Source of the DNA: Coprobacter fastidiosus
GTDB lineage: Bacteria; Bacteroidota; Bacteroidia; Bacteroidales; Coprobacteraceae
Length of the DNA stretch: 64,000 nucleotides
Direction of reading: 5' to 3'
NCBI RefSeq assembly: GCF_030296935.1
Contig: NZ_AP028032.1
Location: 124,001 to 188,000 of the forward strand
The notes beneath the pieces were generated by a model. That model was given only the letters and a program-made list of their open reading frames with translations. It was not told where the DNA came from and did not search any database. Shown in pieces: positions 37,801 to 46,289 of the stretch (the first letter of the stretch is position 1; each line of letters opens with the position of its first letter). Both the position numbers and the translations under genes were made by a program.

Positions 37801-38343
37801 ATAATCTATTTTTACGAAAACCGAATTATCGTCTTCGGTGTAGCCTGTGATGAAATCTTTATCCCAAGACGAAACGGTGATTCTTATATTAATATCGGGT
37901 GCATAGTCTGCAGATGTGATTGACCGGGTTGCATGAGGAAGACATTCTTTTAAGTTTTCGGGAATCGGTCTCTCGTATATTTTTGCAATGAAATCGGACA
38001 AGCTTTTCAGGTCATGTAAATAATCCTCGTATGAAGGAATATCCCGATTTTGTCTTATCCGGTTACAATGAATGCGGAATTTGTTGAGATGATATATTTC
38101 TGTATCCGAAAAATCATGATTTTTACAAATATAGGTCATTCTTGGAAATACACCGGAGAAGCTGATGCGACAATTTTGCGTCTTTTCTTCGATTATATTG
38201 ATAAAGACGGTATATAAGCCGGTATATTTCCTTTTAACGGAAAATTCTTTATTATTATGTATCTCCGTTATATCTTGAAAATAAATATCGGGGAAATGAT
38301 ACTGTTTCGATTCAGAGTCGGATACTTTATTTTCTATGTACAT
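34864..38343 (-). CDS. Dna2-like PD-(D/E)XK nuclease / superfamily 1B helicase
   Basis: 1159 residues, cytosolic. At about 355-395 a PD-(D/E)XK core is visible (GRVDLLQ, then LMEQKSGKR as E-x-K, and HYIQMLLYRL as the QxxxY helix), as in Dna2 and Cas4-type nucleases. The C-terminal half is a Dna2/NAM7/Upf1-type SF1 helicase: Walker A GPPGTGKTS near residue 712, DEASQ at about 827, GDHKQLPAV, QGRMHPEIS, VIVPYRNQ, DTVERYQGSERD and NVVLTRARKQL. It probably processes DNA flaps or double-strand ends. A defence role is possible for this broad class but there is no defence neighbour; it begins 4 nt after metH and is likely co-transcribed. Confidence 0.85.
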   Translation of the reverse strand: MYIENKVSDSESKQYHFPDIYFQDITEIHNNKEFSVKRKYTGLYTVFINIIEEKTQNCRISFSGVFPRMTYICKNHDFSDTEIYHLNKFRIHCNRIRQNRDIPSYEDYLHDLKSLSDFIAKIYERPIPENLKECLPHATRSITSADYAPDINIRITVSSWDKDFITGYTEDDNSVFVKIDYHKYAQNNDLDYIADLLAENTQLYLLNTKIEKNGILCPEQIIYEPDYLLEISTIARCWKEYGDHPCNYLLEKISPARNTPAMLLGNLAGQFLDETINTQDLHENSYNNSIKRFFIKSALKIITCEESLKDFHHQAKEQMKNIRNFVEKIFPEIHNIERDKLILEPSFICKELGIQGRVDLLQDNYKILMEQKSGKRDIYTNGHKEEHYIQMLLYRLLLSYNFNIKSKDSEQYLLYSKYPDGLMLESSSDPNLMRKILRLRNRIVKYEMLYAEGAIKNILENLTPEELNINAKTNVLWKKFQLPHIRQILSIYQNASYLEKCYFARLFTFISKEHLLAKTGNSSKNRGFSGIWRCEVAEKESTGDILTGLDLVNKEESGIYGGYDTITFSVPSQEDDLLPNFRNGDIVLLYSYPEGDIPNACKAKILRGTIKNICYTEVTVRLQSPQKNTCIFPENQKWVIEHDFWESSYTSIYQALFAFLSADKKRKELLLNLCLPTKDSTKKLNGNYNTENVFLNDVILKAKQANDYFLLIGPPGTGKTSYALVAMVKEALSESSSILLSAYTNRAVDEICDKMDKHKIQYIRIGSELSCDERFRKNLLDEKIRLNPNADIVRKVIQETRVFVGTITSISGKLNLFGIKHFDLAIIDEASQILEPNLLGILCARHKNQTAIDKFIFIGDHKQLPAVVQQSERESIVSEPELIKIGMSDCRNSLFERLINIQKKNGSEDFIHMLFKQGRMHPEISSFSNEIFYEKKLKPIPLKHQLEILHCPSYDKSDGLQNLIASHRLAFIVSKGDKNPISDKTNKDEAIRISALLKTIYTINKNNFNPQTVGVIVPYRNQIALIRKEIKQLNIPALSDITIDTVERYQGSERDFIIYGFTVQKIYQLEFLTGNVFKDNGQTIDRKLNVVLTRARKQLFLIGNPQILSYNIIFQKLIKFIDNRQGVCDIPIEYFIQGKFSCSPADKTSVPDSRQKLNV

Positions 38344-38347
38344 TTTT

Positions 38348-41300
38348 TTATACAGAAAGCCATTTATAAGAATCTTCTATCGAAAAATTTCTTTTTTTAC
38401 AATATTCAGCCCGTTGTTCCATATCGATTTGTCCGATATGGAAATAAGCAGATTGCGGATGAGCTATCATAATTCCTGAGACCGTAGAGTTTGGCTTCAT
38501 CGCACCGTTTTCGGTTAATGAAACATCGATTTGGTCGAATCCGAGCAGTTTGTCGATGTCGAAAGCAAGCGATTGGTCGGGAAGAGATGGATAGCCGATT
38601 GCCGGACGAATTCCTTGATAATGTTCTTTCAGCAAGTTTTCTACCGTTGCGGTCTCATTCGGTGAATATCCCCATATCTCTTTTCGCACCCGATAATGTA
38701 GAAGCTCGGTTGCAGCTTCGGCGATGCGGTCAGAGAGAGATTGCAGTAAAAGGGCATTATAATTATCATCTTGCTGTTTGTAGTATTCGATCCGGTTCTC
38801 GATTTCTTTTCCTGCCGTTACTGTAAAGACTCCAATGTAATCTGTCTTTTGGGTGTCTGCTGGCATGATGAAATCTGAAAGCGAATAATAGCAGGCTTCG
38901 CTTCCTTTTTTTTGTACTTGCTGTCGCAAGCAAGGTATGATGTGCGATACGCCTTCTTTCTGAATATATATAGACTCATTTTGAGAATTTGCCTCGAATA
39001 TTCCGACCAAAATATCCGTTTCAGTTTGGTCTTCGATCAGTTTGTCGAGCATTCGGGAAGCCTCTTTATATAATTGCATCGCTTCGGCAGCCTTTGCTCT
39101 TTCTTGCTCCGGAAATTGGGTAAGCCAAGATGCCTTGCAGTGGTCACATCCGTTTATGAATGCGATAGATGCGAATTTCCCTCCTAATTTCCATGCATTG
39201 AAAAAGAATATCCAATTGATGTAAGGGCGAATTTCTTTAATTGAAAAATGCAGTTCTTGAACCTGTCCGGTCAATAACGGCTTTACCGGATTATATTTTT
39301 CCCACTCTATTTTGATTTTATGATTTCTCGCGTTGCTTAACGGAGTGAGAAGTATTTTTTCTTGAATAGATTCTCTGAGTTTTTCTTGTTCCTTTTTTAG
39401 TTGTTCCAAGAAAATTTTTCGGGTTTCGCTGTTTGCCAGTTGTGCTGCGATCAGAGGATTTTGAGAAGCGTCTTTCACGTGAATCACCGGACCGCTGTAA
39501 TGAGGGGCTATTTTTACGGCAGTATGTATTTTTGAAGTCGTTGCTCCACCGATCATGAGAGGAATTGTCATCCCTGCTTTCTCCATTTCTTCAGCTACGT
39601 GACACATCTCTTCGAGAGATGGAGTAATAAGCCCGCTTAAGCAGACGATGTCCACTTTTTCTTCGATGGCGGTTTTTATGATTTTTTCGGTAGGAACCAT
39701 AACCCCTAAATCGATAACTTCATAGTTGTTGCACGCCAAAACGACTCCTACGATATTTTTCCCGATGTCATGAACATCACCTTTAACTGTTGCCAGTAAG
39801 AACTTGCCGGCTTTTTCCGGAGAACTTTTGTCTGCTTTATCAGCTTCGATAAACGGTTTAAGAATGGCTACCGCTTGTTTCATTGTACGAGCTGTTTTTA
39901 CGACTTGCGGTAAAAACATTTTCCCGGCACCAAATAGTTCTCCTACCGTGTTCATTCCTTTCATAAGCGGACCGTCTATGACTTTTACGGCCTTGCCATA
40001 TATTCGCATGGCTTCGGACAAATCGGTTTCCAGATTTTCGGATATACCTTTGATTAATGCATATTCCAATCTCTCGTCTAAGGTCATTTCGTCTCTTATA
40101 TCTTTTTTTTCTACGGTCTTGCCGTTTTGCCGATTTTTTAATTCTTCGGCGAGAATTATCAGTTTTTCAGTAGCGTCCGGTTTCCGGTTCAGTATTACAT
40201 CCTCGATGACCGAAAGAACCTCTTTCGGTATGTCTGTATATGTGACGGAAGTTCCGGGATTGACGATTCCCATATCCATTCCGGCTTTAACAGCATGAAA
40301 AAGAAATGCTGCATGCATTGCTTCTCGTATGTAGTTGTTCCCTCGGAAAGAAAAAGAGAGATTGCTGATTCCTCCGCTGACTTTTGCTCCGGGTAGATTC
40401 TTCTTGATCCATGTCGTAGCTTTGATGAAATCGATGCCGTAATTCAGGTGTTCGTCTATACCTGTTGCTACAGCCAATACATTCGGATCGAAAATAATAT
40501 CGTTTGGATCTATACCTGCTTTTTGGGTCAATAGTTTGTATGCCCGTTCACATATTTCTATCTTGCGGTCGAAGCTGTCTGCCTGTCCATTCTCATCGAA
40601 TGCCATGACGACCATTGCAGCTCCCAGTTTCTTAATCATACGGGCATGCTCGAGAAATATGGTTTCGCCCTCTTTCAGGCTGATCGAATTGACAATAGAT
40701 TTACCCTGCACGCATTTTAGCCCTGACTCTATTACTTCCCATTTGGATGAATCGATCATGACAGGAACTTTCGATATTTCCGGCTCGGAAGCAATCAGGT
40801 TTAGAAATGTGATCATTTCCGATTTTGCGTCGAGCATGGCATCATCCATGTTTATATCGATGATTTGAGCACCGTCTTCTACTTGTTTTCGGGCGATGCC
40901 CAAAGCTTCTTCATAATTTTTTTCCGAAATGAGGCGGAGAAATTTACGAGAGCCGGCAACATTGCATCTCTCTCCTACATTAATGAAATTGTTTTCCGGC
41001 TTTATTTCGAGACGTTCTAATCCGGAAAGCCATAATACATTCGGTTTATCAATGGGAATATGAGGCTGTTTCCCGTCGATTAACTCATTATATAGTTTTA
41101 TATGTGCAGGAGTAGTGCCGCAACATCCCCCTATGATGTTGACCAGTCTTTCTTCAACGAATTCTCTCATTTGATTTGCCATGGCTTCGGGAGTTTCGTC
41201 ATATTCTCCGAAACGGTTCGGCAGTCCGGCATTGGGATAAGCACTGATATAATACGGTGCGATTTCAGATAACTGTTTCAAGAAAGGTTTCATGTCTCGA

Positions 41301-42031
41301 GCTCCAAAGGAACAGTTCAATCCTAATGTAAGAATTGGGGCGTGTTGTATCGATGCGAGAAAAGCTTCTAATGTTTGTCCCGATAATGTTCGACCTCCGG
41401 AATCGGAGACTGTGGCAGAAACCATGATCGGAACGTGAATTCCGGTTTCTTCCATTGCCGCAGTGGCGGCAAATAAAGCTGCTTTTGCATTTAACGTGTC
41501 GAATACGGTTTCGACCAATAGAGCATCTACGCCGCCGGAGAGCAAAGCTTTTATCTGTTCCAGGTAAGAAAATACCAGATTATCGTAGCTCAAAGATCTG
41601 AATGCAGGATTGTTTACGTCCGGAGACATCGATGTGGTTTTGTTTGTCGGTCCGATAGATCCGGCAACAAAACGAGGTTTATCTTCTGTTGTGTATTTAT
41701 CGGCTGCTTTGCGTGCTAATTGCGCTGCTTTTATATTTATTTCCCGTATATGATTCTGCATGCCGTAATCGTTCATTGACACGGATGTTGCATTAAATGT
41801 ATTTGTTTCGATGATATCCGATCCGGCTTGTAGATAAGCTTCGTGTATTTCGCTGATGATTTGGGGTTGAGTGAGACATAAAATATCATTATTGCCTTTA
41901 AGCTCTTCGGGATGGTTAGTAAAAAGTTCTCCTCGATAGTCGCTTTCAGACAGGTTATAACGTTGAATCATAGTACCCATTGCACCATCGAGAATCAATA
42001 TTCGTTGCTTTAGCGCATCTTGTATCGTCAT
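38348..42031 (-). CDS. metH: Cobalamin-dependent methionine synthase
   Basis: 1227 residues, full-length MetH. It transfers a methyl group from 5-methyltetrahydrofolate to homocysteine through methylcobalamin. Domains in order: homocysteine domain (1-320) with zinc Cys residues in LGLNCSFG and GGCCGTTP; pterin domain (about 335-620, [14 protein letters not shown]); cobalamin domain (about 650-890) with cap and DVHDIGKNI carrying the axial H754; AdoMet reactivation domain (about 900-1220, [13 protein letters not shown]). The gene has a -7 box at 42087-42094 and only about 50 nt of leader, so no cobalamin riboswitch precedes it. Confidence 0.97.
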   Translation of the reverse strand: MTIQDALKQRILILDGAMGTMIQRYNLSESDYRGELFTNHPEELKGNNDILCLTQPQIISEIHEAYLQAGSDIIETNTFNATSVSMNDYGMQNHIREINIKAAQLARKAADKYTTEDKPRFVAGSIGPTNKTTSMSPDVNNPAFRSLSYDNLVFSYLEQIKALLSGGVDALLVETVFDTLNAKAALFAATAAMEETGIHVPIMVSATVSDSGGRTLSGQTLEAFLASIQHAPILTLGLNCSFGARDMKPFLKQLSEIAPYYISAYPNAGLPNRFGEYDETPEAMANQMREFVEERLVNIIGGCCGTTPAHIKLYNELIDGKQPHIPIDKPNVLWLSGLERLEIKPENNFINVGERCNVAGSRKFLRLISEKNYEEALGIARKQVEDGAQIIDINMDDAMLDAKSEMITFLNLIASEPEISKVPVMIDSSKWEVIESGLKCVQGKSIVNSISLKEGETIFLEHARMIKKLGAAMVVMAFDENGQADSFDRKIEICERAYKLLTQKAGIDPNDIIFDPNVLAVATGIDEHLNYGIDFIKATTWIKKNLPGAKVSGGISNLSFSFRGNNYIREAMHAAFLFHAVKAGMDMGIVNPGTSVTYTDIPKEVLSVIEDVILNRKPDATEKLIILAEELKNRQNGKTVEKKDIRDEMTLDERLEYALIKGISENLETDLSEAMRIYGKAVKVIDGPLMKGMNTVGELFGAGKMFLPQVVKTARTMKQAVAILKPFIEADKADKSSPEKAGKFLLATVKGDVHDIGKNIVGVVLACNNYEVIDLGVMVPTEKIIKTAIEEKVDIVCLSGLITPSLEEMCHVAEEMEKAGMTIPLMIGGATTSKIHTAVKIAPHYSGPVIHVKDASQNPLIAAQLANSETRKIFLEQLKKEQEKLRESIQEKILLTPLSNARNHKIKIEWEKYNPVKPLLTGQVQELHFSIKEIRPYINWIFFFNAWKLGGKFASIAFINGCDHCKASWLTQFPEQERAKAAEAMQLYKEASRMLDKLIEDQTETDILVGIFEANSQNESIYIQKEGVSHIIPCLRQQVQKKGSEACYYSLSDFIMPADTQKTDYIGVFTVTAGKEIENRIEYYKQQDDNYNALLLQSLSDRIAEAATELLHYRVRKEIWGYSPNETATVENLLKEHYQGIRPAIGYPSLPDQSLAFDIDKLLGFDQIDVSLTENGAMKPNSTVSGIMIAHPQSAYFHIGQIDMEQRAEYCKKRNFSIEDSYKWLSV

Positions 42032-42086
42032 ATTTTTCTGAATTTGTGATCTTTTGCTCTCTTACGTTTTATTCTTTTAAGCGAAA

Positions 42087-42094
42087 GCAAAGTT
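42087..42094 (-). promoter_or_regulatory. -7 box of the metH promoter
   Basis: TAACTTTG on the minus strand fits TAnnTTTG; transcription would begin near 42083, about 50 nt before ATG 42031 and just after the ruvC stop at 42126. Confidence 0.5.
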
Positions 42095-42125
42095 ATAAAA
42101 AAATAGGAAAGTGCCGGAGAAATAT

Positions 42126-42686
42126 TTATTTCTTAATTTTTGAGGGATTTTTTGCAATGTAATCTTTCCAGCTTGTATAAGCTTTTTCCGTTTGCGGGCG
42201 ATTTGTTTGGAAAAAATGACATAAAGCGGCAGCTAACCCGTCTGTGGCATCTAATTGCGGCAGCATGTTTTCTTCCGGAATATGTAACATTCGTTTTAGC
42301 ATATCTGCGACTTGTTCTTTAGAGGCGTTACCGTTTCCGGTGATAGACATTTTTATTTTCAGAGGTGCATATTCTGTAATAGGAATATCTCGGTATAATG
42401 CCGCCGACATCGCTACACCTTGTGCTCTTCCGAGCTTTAACATAGATTGGACGTTCTTTCCGAAAAAAGGCGATTCGATAGCCATCTCATCCGGATGATA
42501 TTGGTCTATCAGTCCTAACACTCTTTCGAATATCCTACGTAATTTCATATAATGATTATCGAATTTATTAAGCTGCAAGATACCTAAGGTAATAAGTTCC
42601 GGCTTATTACCGTTTATTTTTAGTACTCCGTATCCCATGACTGTAGTTCCGGGATCAATACCGATAATAATTCTTTCCTTCGGCAT
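42126..42686 (-). CDS. ruvC: Holliday junction resolvase RuvC
   Basis: 186 residues, the RuvC length. It resolves Holliday junctions with RuvAB. The RNase H-like active site is present: first Asp in IGIDPGTT (D11), Glu in [11 protein letters not shown] (about E70), and the C-terminal [12 protein letters not shown] with the last acidic residues. [11 protein letters not shown] is the conserved helix. The start at 42686 lies 1 nt after the DUF4286 stop, so the pair is translationally coupled. Confidence 0.96.
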   Translation of the reverse strand: MPKERIIIGIDPGTTVMGYGVLKINGNKPELITLGILQLNKFDNHYMKLRRIFERVLGLIDQYHPDEMAIESPFFGKNVQSMLKLGRAQGVAMSAALYRDIPITEYAPLKIKMSITGNGNASKEQVADMLKRMLHIPEENMLPQLDATDGLAAALCHFFQTNRPQTEKAYTSWKDYIAKNPSKIKK

Positions 42687-42687
42687 A

Positions 42688-42993
42688 TTATTCGATAATT
42701 TCGAGAAGAGTAGTAAACCCTACGACTTGATCTTTGAATTTTTCGGTCAAAGCATGTGCTAGATCATCTCCGGTCTCGTTATACCAGCGAGACAAAGAAG
42801 CCGTATCTTTTACGTGAAATTGGAGTGAGAAATTTTCTCCTTCATTTTCGTTTCCTGTTATTATACGACAAAGCTGAGGTTCGCTTAATTCTTCATGTTG
42901 TAAAGCTGTCGGAATATATATTTCCTTTATCCAGTTGATGAATATTTCTTTTATATTGTCAGATGCGTGGTATGTTGTATTGATTATGATCAT
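42688..42993 (-). CDS. DUF4286 family protein
   Basis: 101 residues, a small alpha/beta protein of the Bacteroidetes DUF4286 family. Visible features: [14 protein letters not shown] strand, [37 protein letters not shown] and a final strand [11 protein letters not shown]. The pattern resembles a ferredoxin-like alpha-beta barrel (dimeric). Function unknown. It precedes ruvC with a 1-nt gap and is co-transcribed, an arrangement common in Bacteroidales. Confidence 0.85.
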   Translation of the reverse strand: MIIINTTYHASDNIKEIFINWIKEIYIPTALQHEELSEPQLCRIITGNENEGENFSLQFHVKDTASLSRWYNETGDDLAHALTEKFKDQVVGFTTLLEIIE

Positions 42994-43165
42994 TGTTTTT
43001 ATTTATAATTAGTTTCGATCGAGGTAGAACAAATTCGATTTTTTAGAATTTGAAATGCAACTTATTAACTATGAATGAGCTGTCAAAAGAGATTTCCATA
43101 AAATTTGAATAACTCTGTATTGCCCGTTTTTATATATTGCAAAAATAGAAAAACTTCGTGATATA

Positions 43166-43196
43166 TTGTGATTATTCGAAAATGATTCTATCTTTG
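43166..43196 (+). promoter_or_regulatory. Promoter of tRNA-Ala
   Basis: TTG at 43166-43168 and TATCTTTG at 43189-43196 with a 20-nt spacer, 12 nt before the mature tRNA 5' end. Confidence 0.65.
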
Positions 43197-43208
43197 CACC
43201 AAGAAGAG

Positions 43209-43282
43209 GGGGCATTAGCTCATCTGGCTAGAGCGTTTGACTGGCAGTCAAAAGGTGGCAGGTTCGAGTCCTGTATGCTCCA
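43209..43282 (+). tRNA. tRNA-Ala (anticodon GGC)
   Basis: 74-nt cloverleaf read by eye. The acceptor stem GGGGCAT/ATGCTCC has a G3-U70 wobble pair, the alanine identity element, and discriminator A. The anticodon stem TTTGA/TCAAA closes the loop CTGGCAG with anticodon GGC (reads GCC). The T arm is GCAGG-TTCGAGT-CCTGT. CCA is not encoded. It is a single tRNA gene with its own promoter and terminator. Confidence 0.93.
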
Positions 43283-43296
43283 CTTTATTTTTTTTT

Positions 43297-43332
43297 AAAA
43301 GCGCTTATAATCAATAAATTATAAGCGCTTTT
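43297..43332 (+). terminator. Terminator after tRNA-Ala
   Basis: 15-bp perfect inverted repeat, 43297-43311 with 43318-43332 (core aagcgcttataat/attataagcgctt), loop 6 nt, then T-rich sequence. Confidence 0.8.
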
Positions 43333-43624
43333 TGTTTTTAGGAGTCAAAATAGGGGATGAATTTATTTTCTGTTTATATAGAATACCAAGTATTGAAGCA
43401 TCTCAAAATTGCTTACGTTGGTAATTAATACCTTTTATCTCAATTTTTTTGTTATTCATTTTAATAAGTAATGTATGAGAGTATTTAATTGGATTTGAAA
43501 AAGAAGTAATCAAATATTTATATAATACAACAAATACTGATGAGTTTATATATAAAAATATTTGAATTCAGTTTAGGGTTAAATATCTTCTCCTAATTTA
43601 TTCCCTGTTAATTTGTAAATTTCT
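43333..43624. other. Intergenic AT-rich stretch with no gene seen
   Basis: Between the tRNA terminator and the end of the ECF sigma gene. I see no coding frame, hairpin or promoter worth naming; it must contain the sigma gene's 3' end processing signals. Confidence 0.5.
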
Positions 43625-44137
43625 TTATTCTTTTGTATCTGTTTCTAACAGTTCAGCTAACGACTGTTTAAGTTGTTCCCGGATACGATGTATTTGGCTT
43701 TTTACCGTACCTTCTGGGATATTTAGAATTTCTGATATTTCGGCATATCGTTTTCCTTCAATAAGAAGTTTTATTATTTTTCTACTTTGGTTGTCTAAAA
43801 GATTCAAAACTTCCAGAATGTAGTTGTAATCATAATTTATTTGAACAGGTTCGCCTCCTTCGATTTTATATTGGTCTTGAGGATCGAGAATTATGGCTTT
43901 TTCCTGAAGTTGTTTTATCTTTCTTCTGTCTGAAATAAAAAGATTCTTAATAAAAGTATAACCTATTTTAATCGGATAGTAATGGCTTTCGAATTTATTA
44001 CGGTTCTCCAATATTTTAACATTTGTTTCTTGTACTAAGTCCCATGCGTATGTCGGGTTATGCGTTAAAGCTATGGCAAAATTTAAAAGTTTTTCTTGAA
44101 TGCAGAGTAACTCATGTTCGAAATTAAAGGTTTCCAT
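43625..44137 (-). CDS. RNA polymerase sigma-70 factor, ECF subfamily
   Basis: 170 residues. Region 2 (about 15-75) includes AWDLVQETNVKILENRNKF, matching the core-binding and -10 recognition helix. Region 4 (about 115-165) has YAEISEILNIPEGTVKSQIHRIREQLK, the helix-turn-helix that contacts the -35. No signal or extra C-terminal domain. Neither an anti-sigma (FecR or RskA type) nor SusCD genes adjoin it, so it is an orphan. The leader upstream holds the complex inverted repeats at 44164-44283, suggesting post-initiation control. Confidence 0.9.
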   Translation of the reverse strand: METFNFEHELLCIQEKLLNFAIALTHNPTYAWDLVQETNVKILENRNKFESHYYPIKIGYTFIKNLFISDRRKIKQLQEKAIILDPQDQYKIEGGEPVQINYDYNYILEVLNLLDNQSRKIIKLLIEGKRYAEISEILNIPEGTVKSQIHRIREQLKQSLAELLETDTKE

Positions 44138-44163
44138 TTATTTTGAATTTATCGTGAACAAAA

Positions 44164-44283
44164 AGGAATCCTCGTCGGTTAATCAATTGCTTAATCTTAA
44201 TTAACGGTACACAAACATACACACGACGAGGATTCCAAAGATCTTCTTCGTGCATGTTTGTGCATCCGTACATAAGATTAAGC
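44164..44283 (-). promoter_or_regulatory. Leader with mutually exclusive hairpins upstream of the ECF sigma gene
   Basis: Two pairings conflict. Hairpin A pairs the 13-mer ggaatcctcgtcg (44164-44176) with cgacgaggattcc (44223-44235); on the minus strand it ends with TTTT, 22 nt before ATG 44137. Hairpin B is a long imperfect palindrome centred near 44235: tgcttaatctta (44187-44198) with taagattaagca (44272-44283), cacaaacat (44209-44217) with atgtttgtg (44253-44261), and an inner arm that uses the same 44223-44235 segment. A switch of terminator/anti-terminator type is an inference; a protein-bound element is the alternative. Confidence 0.55.
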
Positions 44284-44514
44284 ACCTAAATGTACATAAA
44301 ATTTTCATCGTATAGCTTTGTGAAATCTTATTTTTTCTTTTTGCTAAAAAAATTGCTATGTTAAATTCGTCTTTGACATTGTTAATAATATGGGGTTTTT
44401 ATGTGAAATGGTATATCTATAATAATTATAATATATGTGTAATTTAATATATTTATACTATTCGCATTTGATGGGGATAAAATTTTTTTGATCTTGGTTT
44501 ATTTATATATTCAC

Positions 44515-44545
44515 TTGTATGTTACCGATAGGTAACATATATTTG
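44515..44545 (+). promoter_or_regulatory. Promoter with palindromic operator of the TetR-nitroreductase operon
   Basis: TTG (44515-44517) and TATATTTG (44538-44545) are separated by 20 nt. The spacer is filled by the perfect palindrome ATGTTACC-GATA-GGTAACAT (44519-44538). Transcription would begin near 44549, about 20 nt before ATG 44570. The position suits repression by the encoded TetR protein. The gap upstream (44284-44514) shows only AT-rich sequence and another TAGCTTTG at 44312-44319 of unknown meaning. Confidence 0.75.
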
Positions 44546-44569
44546 TTTCTGAATGTTATATTAAACTAT

Positions 44570-45172
44570 ATGGAAAGAGAACTTTTAAGAAACAGAAAAG
44601 CGACAGAGCAACGTTTATTGTCAGCTATACAGGAATTGATTGAGGAATCCGGTTTCGAGAAATTAGGTATAAATGCCGTAGCATCCAAAGCCGGAGTATC
44701 GAAGATGCTTATATACAGATATTTCGGGTCATTAGATGGACTTGTGGCGGCTTATATCGAACAGTATGATTTTTGGATAAACTTTAAATCGAATTTACCG
44801 AAAAAAGAAGGATTGGAGAATTTTATAAAAGAGATGTTTCATTGTCAGATTGCTGTTCTTAGGGGAAATTATACATTACGTCGGTTATATCGATGGGAGT
44901 TTATGTCCGGTAATAAATTTATCAAAGATTTGAGGAGACAGAGAGAAGACAAAGGTGTATGGCTTATAGAGGCTGTGTCCCGGTTGTCCGGTCATCCTTG
45001 TAGAGAAGTTGCCGTTATTGCGACATTGTTGAGTGCGTCGATCAGTTATCTTGCTTTACTTGAGGAAAATTGTGACTTCTATAATGGTATTTCTCTTCAG
45101 ACAGATGAGGGATGGGAACAATTACAAGAAGGAATAGATGAGCTTATCTCCCTTTGGATTTCAAAATTGTGA
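44570..45172 (+). CDS. TetR/AcrR family transcriptional repressor
   Basis: 200 residues from ATG 44570; an upstream start at 44519 lies within the operator and before the transcription start, so it is excluded. The N-terminal DNA-binding domain (about 8-52) reads RKATEQRLLSAIQELI, GFEKLGINAVASKAGVSKMLIYRYFGS, the TetR helix-turn-helix. The ligand-binding domain (55-200) is family-divergent, as usual. It should bind the palindrome at 44519-44538 and so repress itself and the nitroreductase-fold gene 17 nt downstream. The inducing ligand is unknown. Confidence 0.88.
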   Translation: MERELLRNRKATEQRLLSAIQELIEESGFEKLGINAVASKAGVSKMLIYRYFGSLDGLVAAYIEQYDFWINFKSNLPKKEGLENFIKEMFHCQIAVLRGNYTLRRLYRWEFMSGNKFIKDLRRQREDKGVWLIEAVSRLSGHPCREVAVIATLLSASISYLALLEENCDFYNGISLQTDEGWEQLQEGIDELISLWISKL

Positions 45173-45189
45173 AATTAAAATTTAGGATT

Positions 45190-46155
45190 ATGAATAGAAA
45201 AGATGCTTTGTTTATAATAGAACAAACTGTAAAAGCTCCTTCGGGGCATAATACTCAGCCTTGGTTATTCGGAATTGATGAGAATTATATACGTATATAT
45301 CCGGATATAAGCAAATGTTTACCGATAGTCGATCCTGATAATCGGGAGCTTTTTGTATCGTTAGGTTGTGCTGTTGAGAATTTTTTTTGGGCTGCTCAAA
45401 AGCGGGGATATAACGTGACATTTGATATTCGGAAAGATGGGGAAGTTTTTGCAATTCTGACATGTGCGAAAGAAAAAAATGATTCAGTTTTAGAGATGTT
45501 TAATCAGATTTCTGTACGGCAGACCAATCGAAAAATATATTCAGGAGAAAAAATTTCGTCAGATATAATTGGGGTGTTGGAGTCGGTCTCTTGGACAGAT
45601 TGTGTAAAAGTACATTTGTTCCCGAATCGGTCGGATTCGTTTGATTTGCTGAAAAACTATATTGTAAACGGGAATACTATACAATTACGGGATAAGGCGT
45701 TTAAAAATGAGTTGAAAAAGTGGATGAGATATAATTATAAACATGCTATGGAAACTAAAGATGGTTTGAGTTATTCTGTTTTTGGAGCACCTGATTTGCC
45801 TCGTTTTGTTTCGGAATTGGTTATGGAAATTTGTTTGAATCCGTTGATTCAGAATCGTAGTGACTCAAAAAAAATAGAATCTTCATCTCATTTTGCTTTA
45901 TTTACTGTGTCTGAAAATGATATTATCAATTGGATTATGTTGGGGTGTGTTTTACAACGTTTTTTGTTAAAAGCTACACAATGCGGTATTGCATGTGCCT
46001 TTATGAATCAGCCTTGTGAAATAGCAGAATTATCGGTCACGTTGAGACAAAACTTATTTCTTTCAGGGTATCCGGTAATATTGTTGAGAGTTGGTTATGC
46101 TTTACCTGCGGCACACTCTTTGCGTCGTCCGTTGTCTTATTTTATCAAAGACTGA
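45190..46155 (+). CDS. Nitroreductase-fold protein, Acg-like
   Basis: 321 residues from ATG 45190 (MNRKDALFIIEQTVKAPSGHNTQPW). The APSGHNTQPW segment and the downstream SVRQTNRKIYSG pattern (R-Q-T-N-R) are the hallmark of the Acg/Tp-nitroreductase branch, which usually binds FMN poorly or acts as flavin-sequestering protein. The length (over 300 residues with two duplicated halves) also fits that branch. WIMLGCVLQRFLLKATQCGIACAFMNQP is the second-half helix-strand. It is 17 nt downstream of the TetR gene and under the same operator. Its function in this organism is unknown; detoxification is likely. Confidence 0.8.
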   Translation: MNRKDALFIIEQTVKAPSGHNTQPWLFGIDENYIRIYPDISKCLPIVDPDNRELFVSLGCAVENFFWAAQKRGYNVTFDIRKDGEVFAILTCAKEKNDSVLEMFNQISVRQTNRKIYSGEKISSDIIGVLESVSWTDCVKVHLFPNRSDSFDLLKNYIVNGNTIQLRDKAFKNELKKWMRYNYKHAMETKDGLSYSVFGAPDLPRFVSELVMEICLNPLIQNRSDSKKIESSSHFALFTVSENDIINWIMLGCVLQRFLLKATQCGIACAFMNQPCEIAELSVTLRQNLFLSGYPVILLRVGYALPAAHSLRRPLSYFIKD

Positions 46156-46195
46156 TTTGTAAAGAGAAATCAAATATCTGTTTTTTGTCGAATCT

Positions 46196-46228
46196 ATATC
46201 CCGAGGATTTTCATATCTCTCGGGATAT
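46196..46228. terminator. Terminator between the Acg-like and antiporter genes
   Basis: 10-bp perfect stem, 46196-46205 with 46219-46228 (atatcccgag/ctcgggatat), loop 13 nt, 40 nt past the Acg-like stop. The T run is weak on both strands. Confidence 0.5.
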
Positions 46229-46289
46229 GTTTCTCAAATACTGAATTTATTTATAGAAAAATTTAGGAGACAGGCTCTAACGACTTCCT

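Noticed and set aside
34864-38343. Defence island around the nuclease-helicase
   Set aside because: Neighbours are metH, ruvC, DUF4286 and a thioredoxin-like protein; no restriction, CRISPR, toxin-antitoxin or recombinase gene.
44164-44283. Invertible promoter or mobile element end
   Set aside because: The repeats are only 9-13 bp, nested rather than simple flanks, and no invertase or transposase is in the window; kept only as an alternative.
44519-44569. TetR start at 44519
   Set aside because: It lies in the operator/promoter spacer, upstream of the predicted transcription start.
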